Below are positions 1 to 13,078 of a DNA stretch of 64,000 bases, one piece after another. Both the position numbers and the translations under genes were made by a program. Under the pieces are notes generated by a model. That model saw only the letters and a list, made by a program, of their open reading frames with translations, was not told the DNA's origin and ran no database searches. Within the stretch, counting starts at the first letter, position 1. Every line of letters starts with the position of its first letter. Where the stretch lies: assembly GCA_029721515.1 (NCBI GenBank), contig CM056565.1, forward strand, positions 3,512,242 through 3,576,241, read 5' to 3'. The DNA comes from Synanceia verrucosa (Eukaryota; Chordata; Actinopteri; Perciformes; Synanceiidae).

Positions 1-36
1 AGAGTTCTCCATCATCTCCACTATCTCTTCTATGAC
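1..36 (-). CDS. fez1: fez1 fourth coding exon (truncated by window edge)
   Basis: The minus strand reads ...ag|GTCATAGAAGAG, giving VIEEIVEMMENS, which continues directly from LITADQ in FEZ1. The exon extends past position 1. Confidence 0.88.
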
Positions 37-1306
37 CTTGACAAGAGAGAAAAAAGAAAGACATGGAAGGATACATGGAGACAGGTGAGTGGACAGGGGT
101 AGGCACACACATCCAGAACCATCCACATGAAAATACCACAAGCTTCCTGTATAAGGGTGCATATAATTCTTAAATCCATTATTGATGTGTACACAGGCTG
201 CAGGAGAGTGCAAAGGCAGAGCAGCACAATAAACTGGCAGTCCAGTAACACTCCACACCAGACACGATGAAAACATACGCAGGAAAAAAGATGCAAAATG
301 CAAAGATTTTGTCTGGGGCTTCCCAGGGGTCTGTTTTGGTCATTTATGTTCTAGTTTGGTTACATTGGCAATATAATTTCTTTCAGTGTTTGATGATTAA
401 AAAAAACCTTAGACATGCTTCTTCAACCCTGTCTCCCTGTTGAACTGCATACCCAACCAAGTTCTGAGGGAAAGCATTTTAAACTGCTTTAAACACACGA
501 TTCATGACGTGAAATGACACAAAACTAGATGAAAACTCCACTTCCTCACTAAATCTTTCACTCTAATCTTCAGTCTTTCTCTTTCTTTACAAACCTTTCA
601 TCAATCCACCACCATGTGATCTACAGTCTGTACTGCTGCATGTGTCATACTCATGTGATTCTTGTCCAGTCTGCTTTGGGCCGTACCACTCCACAGCTAA
701 CGCCTCCTTCTTTCCACATTCTTATATGCCTTTATTCTCTTTTATTCCCAAGAAGGAATATTCTTAAATAGCCCTCTTAAAGTTTCCATGTTCTACTACA
801 AATCATAAAATTTACCTCCCCCTCATACTTGGTCTTACCCAATGACATCAGTGATGATGTCACAGTGTATAAATGCAGGGAATGACAGCGTACGTCCCCT
901 GAAGTGTGTGGGCAGCATGGTGAATATGGTAAGCAGCAAGACAAACTTAGAGATGGAACATAGAATTGAACAACTAAACTTAAAAAAATGCTTCTGTTAT
1001 ATGAACTAAATCTGCTGCTGAACAAACCTGAGATCATTGTGTGTCTGCAAATTAATGATGGAGCTGTGGCTCAGCAAAAGGTGGAGCGCATGTAGTGATG
1101 GTAAAATGGTGTGGTCTCACTCTGCCTGTAGGTCTGCTGACCAACAAAAAGGAAATGATCTGAATTACAAATGCATAAATGCTTAAAAGGACATTACAGG
1201 AGTTCCAGTGAACAGAACTGAACGATGTGTGAAAAGTGTCAGGTAAAGGATGAAGTGTCACAGGACAATCTGCTTTCTTTTTCCTTATCATCAAAAACTG
1301 GACCAT

Positions 1307-1354
<48 letters not shown>

Positions 1355-2799
1355 GATCAGCTGTAATGAGGGGCTCTTCCTTCAGGCAGTTGGCGTTGTC
1401 ATTCTTCTCATTCATCTCTTCCTCCTCTTTTTCGTGGATCTGCAGCATGTGAGGCAAACAGATGGCTGTATTAACAGTGTGTCTGAAGAAAATGAGGCTA
1501 ACGTTCAAAAACGCTGAGCTGAATTGGAATAATTAACTAAAAAATTCTTGAGTAGAACTTCCTGCTAGTCTACATACACCCAATAGTACAATGGACATGC
1601 ACAATAATGTGCAATATTAATATTTATCTTTCATGTCACTCTTTCACATACAGTATATCCACCTGTACCGTCTGCAGGAGTGCTTTATCCTACACTGTTT
1701 CTAACACACTGGTCTGACTTTATTTTATTCCATTGCTCCCTGTTATCAATCACGTAACATTTTATTAATGTGTAATATCATTACTATTTATTTCCCGGCA
1801 AATATGCAATAATTCTGTTATCTTTATCACACCAGTTGGTCCATTGTGCTCACTTATGTTGAATATTATTCTGGTCTGCTTATTGAGACATTTAGACATT
1901 GTTTACTGATCTATATTATTTATTAATCCTGTACATATAAGTACATTCGTTTTTCTTCCTTATTGTCTGCTTATATTGATATGTTCTACTTGTTTACTCA
2001 TGTCTTTGGTTACTGAGTTGATATAGGCCTTCTTATGTTATCTGGATTGGCGTATGTTAGGATGCTAAGCCGTTAACTTAAGTAAGTGAGTGTAGTTAGT
2101 ATTACAGGCTACCTTGTCATTACAGGAATGCACTGCTGTATCCTGTACAGACTGTAGCTCTCTGAGGCTAATTAACTTGCTGATGTTAGCAATTAGCTCA
2201 CAGCACTGCAGTGCTGAAGGTCAGCTTCATGGAGTTGCTAACTTAGATTTTTAGTCTTAAATTATTGATATAGCAAAACAGTGAGCCAGTTCATTGAAAC
2301 ATTTGGCATTCAGTATTTGCTCAGGGAAAAATAAATGGCTCTTCTTTTTAGAATAAAATCTAGAGGATGCATTTAATGAAAGGGGGCAAATCCATAGAAA
2401 AACAGAAATGAAAGTGAAATATTTAATAATATAAACCTCTTTACTTAGAATCCCAACAAATGAATATATATGTTGTCACACTGCTGCATGTTGCATCTTT
2501 ACAACAAGCCTGTGGGGCTAAAAGGTCTGCTCTGGCCTCAGGCACCTCAGACATGACGCCTCGACTGCTAAGTGCTGCTGTCCAGCTGTACGTGACAGCC
2601 AGTGAAGGGAACAGCAAACCAGTCAGCAGGAGATTAAGCCGCAGAAAGAATAAGCCAGTAAGTTTGGACCTCAATAGAAAAATACACATCAAAATAACAC
2701 CAGAGCGACCAAACAAGAATGCTATCCCCCTTCATCACTTTACTCACTTTATTCACCTGCACTGGGCACTTGCTCATTTACAGTATTCATCACTATCAC

Positions 2800-2895
<96 letters not shown>

Positions 2896-5800
2896 TATAT
2901 ATATATATATCGTGCGTATATATATATATGTATATGTATATATTCAGTAATTTCTTCTTTTCTAAATAGTAAAAACTGAAGTAGAGAGCTTTGGATTTAA
3001 GAATTTCACTGCCAACAACTGCATCAGTAATTGCTGTTTCATATGACAGGTTCAACTTGAACCTTAATAAACAGCAAGACAAAAAGTGAACATTTTCATT
3101 TCTAAAACAGTTACTTTGTGGTTATAAGGTTATGGAAACTCGATCCATGGAGCGATGTGCAGTGACATGCATCCTACCTCCTGCTCACAAAGATTGCCGT
3201 TGAGTCCCTCTGAGTCAGTGGCGTCCCAGGTGGAGATGTAGTTGTCGGTTAGAGCATCCCACACACTGCAAAAAAAAACACACAGACACAGGACTGGTAA
3301 ATATAATACAGATATGAAAACAAGCATCCACACTATAGCATTGGCCTTAGCTCTAGAAGCTGCCTAGCATTGTGAGCTAGTGTATCCAGACACACTATGA
3401 GCGTGTTAGAGCGTTATAAACAGCATTATTCTCCCTGGTTATTAGGAGGATTACACAGAACTTGTCTTCAGCAGCTTGCAACTCAGTCAATATCTCAATG
3501 TGGTAAGTCAATGATGGTGGTCAATACGCAGAGCTGGAGGGTACACAAGAACAATGCACAACAGAAAAAACACAGCTTACTACGCAGTAAAAGGTATCCT
3601 TAGCAGAGATTTAGATAAAGCTTCTCACATCATTGTGACAGTGGTCTCTGCCTGCAGCCCGGAGCAAGTGTCTGAGGAGGACTGACATCAAGCTAGGAGA
3701 CAAGTGTCCTTTGTGTTTTCTCCAGCTCTCCTAAGAGGCTGGCTCAGGCCTGCTGCCCACAGCCTGGACACTGGACACCATTGAGCTGAGCACTTACCTC
3801 ACCAGCCAGGCCTGCATGGCATCAGTGTGTACCAGCACATTAACACGGTCAAAGGTTCAATACACTCAAGTGTGGTCAAGAATAAAAAATAAAATGTACT
3901 TTTTAATTAAGAATTGCACGAAGCATTTCCATGTCACAGAATTTGGAAATTATTTCCTGACACTTTGAAAAGGGCAGATAATAGCCCTGACATGTTTACT
4001 GACATGTCTGTGTTGGTTGTTTTCTTTAGTTTTTTTTTAAAGTGTTATTATCCTGTAAAGCAGTTTGTGTGGCACACTGTGATAAAATTAAGTTGGATTT
4101 TATGTTCAGCAACATAAAACTTGTCGCTAGTCAAATATTAAGCAAAAACACTAACACACAAAAAAGGATGTGTTTGTAATAAACAATTACAGTTGGTGCA
4201 GTCCTACAGTTTTACCATTAGCTTACATTATAAAAAAATATCACCTCTAACAAAGACAGTGAAAGTACGATTAAAATGTAAAATTCAAAGTGAAGTCAAA
4301 GTTGAAGAGCTGGAGAGTTGATGAGCTGGTTGAAAGCTCATGTTATGTCATGTTATGTCTCATCTATCTGCTTGGTGAAGTGGTTTTCTTTTGTGAGTTT
4401 CATAGCCTCTTTCTCAGAGTGAGTTTCAGTTGTAGTTTTGGTAGCCTCCTTTTTCCAGCTCATGTCTCCTGACACACAGCACAGTCCTAATCCTGGCTGT
4501 ATAAATCTGATTTAATATGTAGTAATAACATTTAATAGTCTGATTTGAATGATCCACTGCATGTGAGCATCAGAAACGTTTCTCGGCTGACAGGACACTG
4601 AAGAAAATGTACATCTGTAGATCTGTAGTTATTAGTTATCATATGTGTGAGATATGTTAAGGTAAAGTAAATACAAATGTACTCTAACCTCCTTGATAGA
4701 TTATTATGGTAACTGGTGAAAACTGATGCAACTGCCAAAAATGATACATAGATATGAAATGGAGATGCAATTACTCTACCGTGACTGGAATGAGAATATA
4801 CAGAACAAAAAAACAACTCATGAAATACAGTCTAATCAGTAATTTTATTGAGAACTATATTACTTTAAAAAATGATTTTGTATCCTTTAGCCGAGCTACA
4901 TTTAGGTGCTAAGTAAAGTTTGAAGTTCAGTGGATTTGTTGAAGCAGCAAGACATTAACTAGTTATTGAGACCTGGTGACAGTTGGACAGTGAGTCCAGT
5001 GATTAATGATTGAACTATAATATGATTTTGTCATTTTATAATTGCTGTGTTACCATTCCATAAATCCACATCACATTAAAAAATCTGATGTGTTATCGTT
5101 TTTATGTTAGATATTTATTTGTGTACTACTGTTCATCTTGGCACACTCTGATTGGCTGGCTATGTTTAAGCTAAATTCAGTGCTATTTCCCATAGAGTCA
5201 AGTAAAAGGTTCTGTCTGTGCTTATAGAACGAAGATTATAAAATCATAACCTTTGTTTTCAACTTTCAACTTACATTGTTGACAGTTTATTTTTGATTTG
5301 AGCCATCAGTGCTCTGAACACACAGCACCACTGAATCTCAACAACACTACCTCACCCTGTGATGACCTGTGATATGACACACCAAGTATGATTAAATGCA
5401 TATTATAAATTATAAATATGATTATGTGTTTATGTATATGTTGTATATTACTTATTAAAATCCATGTTATCTTTTTGTGTGATAACAGGTAACAACAAAT
5501 AATAATTCCACTTCTGAAAATTTGCAATAACTTAGCAATAACTGTACCTTACTACTGTAAATAGTATCTTCTGTCTTACCAAACTTTTTATCTTTTCCAT
5601 TTTATTTTTTAAGCTTTACTAGTTTTTGCTTTATTTGGCTTTTGCCTTTTGGCTGAGCACCATGTGGAGCTTTGTTGTATGCACTGTCAGATAATGTCAC
5701 TAAAGGCTTTTGATTCATTTAGATTTCTACAAAGTAGCCAAGAACATATTTTCGTCACTGTCCAGCAACCTATAAGTTCATAAGTGGAACCCTGTGGCGT

Positions 5801-7200
5801 AAATGCCTTACCTTGCCTTCACAGATTGTGGGTTACCTTCTGGACATAAAAGTTAAAAGAGTTACAACACAATATCCCAGTATTCCACCAGTACGCCAAG
5901 ACCATCTTAGTTTCTATTAAGAGCTGCTTGAGGTGAATGAATGTCTAGTGAATGAGGCTCACTTCATTTGAAATCACAGCATAAATTGTTACTTGTGAGA
6001 AGTGGGATGAAAGGGGATGAAAAAACTTCCAGATGACGTAGGAACAGTTGTTATGTCTGAATGGAATATATCTGTACTGGTTTTCTTACTGTGTAGGTTC
6101 ATGTCTGGGTCATAACATGCAGATTAGCGTAGTGGCCTATTGAAAACAAAATGTGTGAAAGCGTTCCTCTTTCACCTACAGTCAGGCTATTTTTAGCAGC
6201 AGTCGTAGCCACACAGAGCCTGCTAGCTGAAGGAGGAGGATCTGGCTGTCAGCTGGTTAAGATGCAGAAACACCAACAAAGCAAAACACGGCACAGTGAA
6301 TAATTCAGAGGTGAGGAGTTTGGGGTCGTGTGCTTCTGTTTTGGCCCTGAGATTGTGTTGTGCAGCATTATGCCTATGCTAGTGGCTAACAGCTGGAGGA
6401 ATAGTATGGCTGTTCAAATAGTCCAACAGAAATACAGCACGTATCAGGGGAAGTACACATTCATTCACCAGCAGTTTGGGGTCAGGTATCTTGCTCAAAG
6501 ACACCACAGCCGACCTTCAGATTACTGCTGAGCCACTGCTGAGCTGAGGATTCTGTTTCTGAAAAATCTATGCAATGTTTACATGGTTGTGACATAACAC
6601 TGGATTCTATGGGATGTCAACTTCTTTTTCAGGCAAAAATACTGATGCAAATGCTTTTTGGTGGAATAAAAGTGATATACTGTAAGTGCCAGTATGTCCA
6701 TTAAGAGTTTCTTTGTGCACATTACAGTCTTAAAAGCACACATAAACAGCCTGATGAATACCAAAAGAAGTACCTGAAAGCCACAGGGCATTTGAAGTAA
6801 GTGAAACTTGACCGATAAAGATAATGTCAAACTATATTCACTCACTCTTCATCCTGCAGCCTCTCCTCATCCTCCTGGTTGTGTGACTGATTGCGTATGG
6901 GAGCCAGGCCCTCCGTCTTGGTGTTGTAATTGTGGAAGCAAACATTGAGCTTCTCGTCAAATTCATTCACCAGGTCCTCCATCGACTTGAAGCTCATCAT
7001 CTCAGAGAAGTTTTCCAGCTCAGAGAAGTCCTCGCGGGTGATGGAGGCCATGGGCATGGTGGTGGTTGTGGAGTAAGAGGAGTGTTTGAGTGCTGGGTGG
7101 TCCAGCTCATCCATGCGGCATGGCCGGAGGTCCTCAAACTCCTCATCCAAGCACACAAGAGGGGCTTCCATGGCGTCCCCTGTCTGTCAGTCTCTGAGCC
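1..7200 (-). CDS. fez1: fez1, fasciculation and elongation protein zeta-1 (5' half, partial at left edge)
   Basis: Four consecutive exons read right to left and join in frame: 6846-7200, 3178-3265, 1353-1439 and 1-36. The start MEAPLVCLDEEFEDLRP and the block FKSMEDLVNEFDEKLNVCF are diagnostic of FEZ1. Further matches are VWDALTDNYIS and the acidic IHEKEEEEMNEKN stretch. About 179 residues are visible; the coiled-coil C-terminal half lies beyond position 1. FEZ1 is a cytoplasmic kinesin-1 adaptor that promotes axon outgrowth and vesicle transport (family knowledge). The paralogue FEZ2 has a different N-terminus, so FEZ1 is preferred. The start is chosen because the FEZ1 N-terminal motif begins exactly there and a splice acceptor lies 29 bp upstream, implying a noncoding first exon that I could not locate. 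Introns carry an AT and a GT microsatellite. Confidence 0.95.
1308..1351. repeat. (AC)n / (GT)n microsatellite at the fez1 exon 3 donor
   Basis: About 21 uninterrupted AC units on the plus strand. On the gene strand the tract begins at the splice-donor GT of fez1 exon 3. Confidence 0.97.
1353..1439 (-). CDS. fez1: fez1 third coding exon with microsatellite donor
   Basis: An 87-bp, 29-codon phase-0 exon encoding IHEKEEEEMNEKN through EEPLITADQ, matching the FEZ1 acidic region. The acceptor is ctgcag. The donor GT is the first repeat of a (GT)n tract of about 21 units, so the exon is followed by GTGTGT rather than a GTRAGT consensus. Confidence 0.93.
1440..3177. other. fez1 intron, no other gene seen
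   Basis: AT-rich intronic DNA between coding exons 2 and 3. Apart from the long AT tract listed separately I see no coding or transposon signature. Confidence 0.7.
2804..2943. repeat. (TA)n microsatellite
   Basis: A long alternating TA tract (about 2806-2891), then interrupted TA runs with GCATAT, CGTGCG and GTATAT variants to about 2943. It is self-complementary and lies in a fez1 intron. Open frames through it are repeat artefacts. Confidence 0.97.
3178..3265 (-). CDS. fez1: fez1 second coding exon
   Basis: This 88-bp exon completes the codon split by the previous intron and adds 29 residues beginning VWDALTDNYIS. The acceptor is tttttgcag and the donor is GAG|GTAGGA. It ends in phase 0. 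Confidence 0.93.
3266..6845. other. fez1 intron between coding exons 1 and 2
   Basis: About 3.6 kb of AT-rich intron. At about 6455-6535 there is text resembling common fish repeats (a 'cttgctcaaagacacc' phrase). No other element or exon was recognised. Confidence 0.6.
6846..7200 (-). CDS. fez1: fez1 first coding exon
   Basis: Translation starts at 7171 and codes 108 complete residues plus two bases. The donor is GTGAGT immediately below 6846. On the minus strand the acceptor is a pyrimidine tract ending ctctgcag just above 7200, so 7172-7200 is 5' UTR. The exon holds the N-terminal motif and the conserved FKSMEDLVNEF block. Confidence 0.95.
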
Positions 7201-10200
7201 CTGCAGAGAAAAACATATCAGCTTAATGCATCATTCCTTTAACAAACCTGGATGAAATGAAGCACAAGCGTTTATCCTCATCTGCTGGATTCATCCAGAA
7301 GGATTTATCAGGCATCTCATATCGTGCCTGCTTCTCCTCGTATGCAATGGCACCATGTTGTCTAGACAAAGTGGAGATGGAGGTAGATGTGCCAGAAGGT
7401 CCCAAAGGGAGCTCAGGTGGCTGTACTGGTAAACCACAGTTAATTAGAGACAGCTTCTGGGACTTAACTGATGTAGTCACCAACACTGTGGGACATGAAA
7501 GCAGAAGAACTGTCTTTGTTTCTTACAGGGTTTCTTTAAGGAGGTTGAACTTGATACAAATCTGGATGTAAAAATGCTTCAATAATCATGTCAAGTCAGA
7601 TAATTCGAATATGAGAATGGACTCATTGCCAGCGTTATTTACAGCACATGTTAGTACACTTCTGAGGGTACATTTTTGGAGCACAGTAACACTCCGTGCA
7701 GCACTTATTGCTGGGGTTCTGGCAAAGGCAGGGAAACATTTTGGTTTAACCTGTTAAATAAGACAGAGAAACTTCAGCACATTGAGTTTGATCCTGAGCA
7801 GAGAAACAAGGTGAACTCGGTACATTCTAAGATCTAAAACAGTCATTTCTTATTTGTTCTCTATTTACAACTAAGGTCTTGAATTAGAAGTAAAAGTGAG
7901 CTAATTAATTTCATGTTCAAGTCTTACAAACCCAAAACACATACACATTGTATTTATAACTTTTTAATTCTTCAATTAACTGAAGAAGAATTTGGAAGAA
8001 GGACATTATCTTCCAGTGATCACAGAGCATATTACTCCTCTGATTATATACCAGAAACAGTGGTTAGCATCTCCACAGTTATGCTCCACTGGTTCTACTG
8101 GGAATGTCACATGCATCTTCAGTCTTTTGTTTTCAACAGTGTAAAGAATATTAAATGTAATAATATTCCTTGTTTCCAAACTTCCCAATCTTAAATAACA
8201 GTTCTTTTGATAGTCAGGGTAAGTTCAGCTTCCCGGCAGAATGACTCAACAAAACATTATAGTTCACAGAAATGTAACAACTCTCCCATAATCTAATCTA
8301 ATGTGCAATAATTGTCTATAGGCACTGATTGCAATGTTGCTCTGTCCACTTTGCTGCTGTAAGAATGTAAATTTCTCTGTTTGTGGGATGACTAAAGGAT
8401 ATGTGAGAACATCTCACAGTAACTGATGGTCACATTTACTTGACTGTTATGATAATCACATTTTGACAGTGCATACAGCATATGCATAAAAAATATCCTG
8501 CAACACATCCTTGGCAATCCATTAGAGCCATGAGCGATTGACTAATGGGTGCAAACCTGCAAAAAGTAAAAGTGGTTGCAGTTGTGGAAGACTTGATGGT
8601 ACAGACTTTTAAGAGAAGTTGTCCCTCAGCCAGGATGTCTGACGCAGTGTAATTACAGTAGTGAAGCCTAAATTTCATCCTTTGGTCTGGCCTAGATGGG
8701 TGAGTGCACAGGAACCCATTTAAAAACAAGCTTGTGCAAGCCTCTTCCTCCCCATCACACCACTCAGCAAAGTGCTGCTCCATCAACAGCAGGATCGTGT
8801 TTTTCAGTCTGGTCTGCTCTCTCCATAGCTCTTTCTGCTCTCTTCTTTTCCTGATGGTTTTCCTGCTTCATATTTGACTCACCATCTACATCTAATTACG
8901 TAATGCTAAATAAATCCTTGCAGCAGAGAAACAAACTCCTTTGTGTGACAGTGATTGTTAACCTGGATCCATCAATAGATCCAATTAGGATATTCTGAAG
9001 CAACGTTAGGAGCTGACACTAACCTTGCCACAGGGACTCTTTGCAGGAGGTACATGTTGTAGGTTGTTTGGAAATTTGACAGGGTGAAAAATCACAAATC
9101 GAATTTTCTAATAGCAATTCCCATTACCCCAACTATCATGCTGTAGCCTCTCTATGACTGCTAGCTTTTGTTGTTCTTATAGAGAGGGAGTTATGAGTTA
9201 CAAGCATGCAGGTATGAAAGGAGCCAATCACAAGAGCTTATCAGAGGTCATTTAATGAGATGGAGCCAAATCACTCGCACCATTTTACTGTGAGAGGGAT
9301 GACCACAACTACATGAGCAGACAACACACCCAGCACATATTTCACTGCAGATTTCCAAAGCAGTGATGACACCATCATGCAGCAAGTTCATTTATTCACA
9401 TGCTGGTTTATTTACTTCCAAATAGCGAATCCTATTTGTATAAGAACAGTGCCATCTTAAATAGCTCAATGCTATTTAAATCAACATAATGTGAGTCTGC
9501 TGTGGAAATTAAATTATTCATCACATCTATTACAACCCGTGGCTAAAACCAAATATTACTTTCAGCAGGAATGTGATCATATTTGTACTGAAAATGCCTC
9601 ATTCTTCATAATTTTTTCTCACATCGATAAAAATGAAATAAATTGTACTTCATTATTCACACACCCATGGCAGAAATGGAAATCAACTGCATGTCATCAG
9701 CTCATCAGAAGGAGAAAAAAGAGGAGAGTGGGGGAGGGAGAGAAGAGCAGCAAGGAGAGAGGAAGGAGAGATGGAGGAAACCATGGTTACAAAGCAGGGA
9801 TGGAGGGGAAATGATGCACATGACGGGGACCTCGGTGAGGTCAGGAACAGAAGGATGTACATCAAGAAGACAGATTACCTGCTGTAGATGTGCCGCTGGA
9901 GTTATGGCTTGGTGTGTTGGCAGGATCTTCTCAGACAAAGACAATAGTGTGCCTAAACCTCCCTCTGCTGCAAAACCTGCCGACGAGCAGCATCCATTCA
10001 AGGATGGAAACAAAAAAAAAACACAAACCCGGGTACGTAAAGATGGCAGCTTTGGTCTGTATCCCTTCCCTCACCCGTCAGCCCACATCCACCCTCCACT
10101 GTCCTCCCACAGCCCGTTGTTTTCCAATCAGTGGACAGCAAACCCAGCTCACACAGAGCCTGCGCACTGCACTGCCAGGCCTCTGACGATATCAGCTCTC

Positions 10201-11470
10201 CCCTCCCTTTCCTCCCTCATCCTTTCTTTCACCATCCTTTGTCCCTGCCTCCTCCTCCCTCCTCCCGGCACACATTAATTCCCCAATATTCATGAGGACA
10301 CAAGGAAGAGGAGCAGGAGGTTTGGGGGAAGGAGGATGTTTCTGTAGCAAGGTAGCACACTGTTTATTGTGCAGTAAATCCTGTATATACCACCAGTGTT
10401 CCCCCATTTGTCAATGTGATTATTCTTTTACTCTTTTTTTTACTGAATGACACACACAACATGAAAATACCACATACAGTGCACTTTACAAGAAACAAAG
10501 AAAAAAAAACATCAACCATGTTTCAAAATAACAAAGAAAATATAAATGATAAATAAACAATGAAATACTTTTTTTATTTATTTTTAAGATGACTATGATC
10601 CTGTAATTTTGTGTATGCCATCTGTTTTCAGCTGTATATCATGCTGTGATTATTTCCCATGGTACACCCATCTTTAGCCAAACTCACTGTTCTTGTCTTT
10701 TTGGTCATAAACAGCAGAATCCTTCATGAGGAAACCACAATCCATGTGTCACAGTCTCAGGAGGTATACCCAGAATAAACATAGCTAGATTAGCGTGGTC
10801 GTACCAAACCCTCGTACTATCGTACAGAGGGTCTGGCATCTGATTTCAGCTGGGAGGCGTGAACTCTGTTGAAGTTTGAAACGATGGTTGGATCTGATTT
10901 TACCCAGTCTCTAACGTTTGGTCTTGACGTATGTAATGCGCTGCTAGCATTCAGGTTAGCCAAGTCCTTCGAAACTAATGGAGCTAACTAAAAAATAAGA
11001 CTTTTCCGGAACCCCGTGGGGAGTAAAGCCACGACATCTTTGCTGGCAATAAAAACGGATTGAATGGCTTCCTTCACTTCCGTCTCCGTCACCATTTCCA
11101 AACTACAACTAGCTAGACTACAACACAAACGCTTAACATTCAACGTCATCATTAACACCCGCCTCCCCCCGTCCCTCCATTTCCATCCTTATTCTGACAG
11201 TCTGTGTTCCTGAGTTGTGCTCTTTGGTTCTCCTCTCACGATGGAACCATCACACTGTTGAGACAAAATACAAAAAACTAAGATGGCATGCAGGTGAATT
11301 CAGACACATGTTCAGGATAAACAACAGAACTATATCCAGTGCGTTCTGTATATTTGGATTTTTCAGATCCATTTATTTTCACAGTTAAATATTTTTACAG
11401 TGCTATCCCAAAATCCATGCCATCCATACCATCCATTCTGAGGAACTTCCAATTGCCAAAAAATTGCTTC
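7201..11470. other. region upstream of fez1, no gene recognised
   Basis: It should contain the fez1 promoter and noncoding first exon(s), but no splice donor or core promoter can be fixed. 9690-10290 is purine/pyrimidine-biased and relatively GC-rich, with several chance open frames. 10790-11110 is less AT-rich and has the look of a dispersed element, but I could not assign it. Confidence 0.5.
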
Positions 11471-11474
11471 CCCA

Positions 11475-11893
11475 CAAGTCAAGTCAGTTTTATTTGTATA
11501 CCCCAATATCACAGATTACAAACTTGCCTCAGAGGGCTTTACAATCTGTACAGGATATGACACCCTCTGTCCTTTACAAACGGCCTTCACATCAACTGAG
11601 GAAAAATGTTAGAAACCTCAGGAAGAGCAACAGAGGAGGTGCCATGTGTACAGAATAACAACAATGAAAAACACATTAACGCTCCATATAACAACATATA
11701 GAATTGTATGAAAGTATCCAAAGTGATGAAGAGCATCATCAAGCTCTCAGCAATGGATGAACAACACATCTTCCTCACCACCACGGCAAACAGGACATGC
11801 CTAAGCAAGATGTCCTGGTCTGCCAAACCTCTACTCCACCAGGTAAACCCGACCCATGGATACCTGAGAGATGATGAAGCTCAGGGACTCTGA
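11475..11893 (-). mobile_element. L2 LINE 3' end, antisense copy (copy A)
   Basis: Begins with the reversed tail 'aagtcaagtcagttttatt' and continues through the same 3' UTR landmarks seen in reverse at the end of the sense copy near 16.4 kb, such as 'tacaatctgtacagg' and 'gacaccctctgtcctttac'. At about 11890 the L2 text 'ctctgaggcacaa' runs directly into the minisatellite, so the array starts inside this 3' UTR copy. Confidence 0.85.
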
Positions 11894-13078
11894 GGCACAA
11901 CTTCAGTTCTACTACCTCACTATGATGAAGTACGACTACCTCACTGTGATGAAGTACTACTACCTCACCGATGCAGTTCTACTACTTCACTGTGATGAAG
12001 TACTACTACCTCACTGATGCAGTTCTACTACTTCACTGTGAAGTACCACTACCTCACCGATGCAGTTGTACTACTTCGTTGTGATGAAGTATCACTTCCT
12101 CACCGATGCAGTTGTACTACTTCATTGTGATGCAGTACCACTACCTCACCGATAGAGAAGCCTCCACAAGATGTCCTGGTCTGCCCAACCTCTACTCCAC
12201 CAGGTAAACTGGACCCATGGATATCTGAGAGATGATGAACTCAGGGACTCTGAGGTACAACTTCAGTTCTACTATCTCACCGATGCAGTTCTACTACTTC
12301 ACTGTGATGAAGTACTACTACTTCACTGTGATGAAGTACGACTACCTCCCTGTGATGAAGTACTACTACTTCACTGTGATGGAGTACTACTACCTCAATG
12401 TGATCAACTTCTACTCCCTCAATGTGATCAACTTCTACTACCTCACTGATGCAGTTCTACTACCTCACTGTGATGAAGTACCACTACCTCACCGATGCAG
12501 TTCTACTACTTCACTGTGAAGTACTATTACCTCACCGATGCAGTTCTACTACCTCACTGATACAGTTCTACTACTTCACTGTGAAGTACTATTACCTCAC
12601 CGATGCAGTTCTACTACTTCACTGTGATGAAGTACTACTACCTCACCGATGCAGTTCTACTACTTCACTGTGATGAAGTACTACTACCTCACCGATGCAG
12701 TTCTACTACTTCACTGTGATGAAGTACTACTACCTCACCGATGCAGTTCTACTACTTCATTGTGATGCAGTACCACTACCTCACCGATAGAGAAGCCTCC
12801 ACAAGATGTCCTGGTCTGCCCAACCTCTACTCCACCAGGTAAACTGGACCCATGGATATCTGAGAGATGATGAACTCAGGGACTCTGAGGTACAACTTCA
12901 GTTCTACTATCTCACCGATGCAGTTCTACTACTTCACTGTGATGAAGTACTACTACCTCACCGATGCAGTTCTACTACTTCACTGTGAGGCAGTACTACT
13001 ACCTCACTGATGCAGTTCTACTACCTCACTGTGATGAAGTACTACTACTTCACTGTGATGAAGTACGACTACCTCCCT

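Noticed and set aside
2460..2969. 169-codon frame rich in Tyr-Ile
   Set aside because: More than a third is encoded by the TA microsatellite.
9643..10278. 211-codon open frame on the plus strand upstream of fez1
   Set aside because: Composition follows purine-rich then pyrimidine-rich DNA; several overlapping frames on both strands are open; no domain or splice support.
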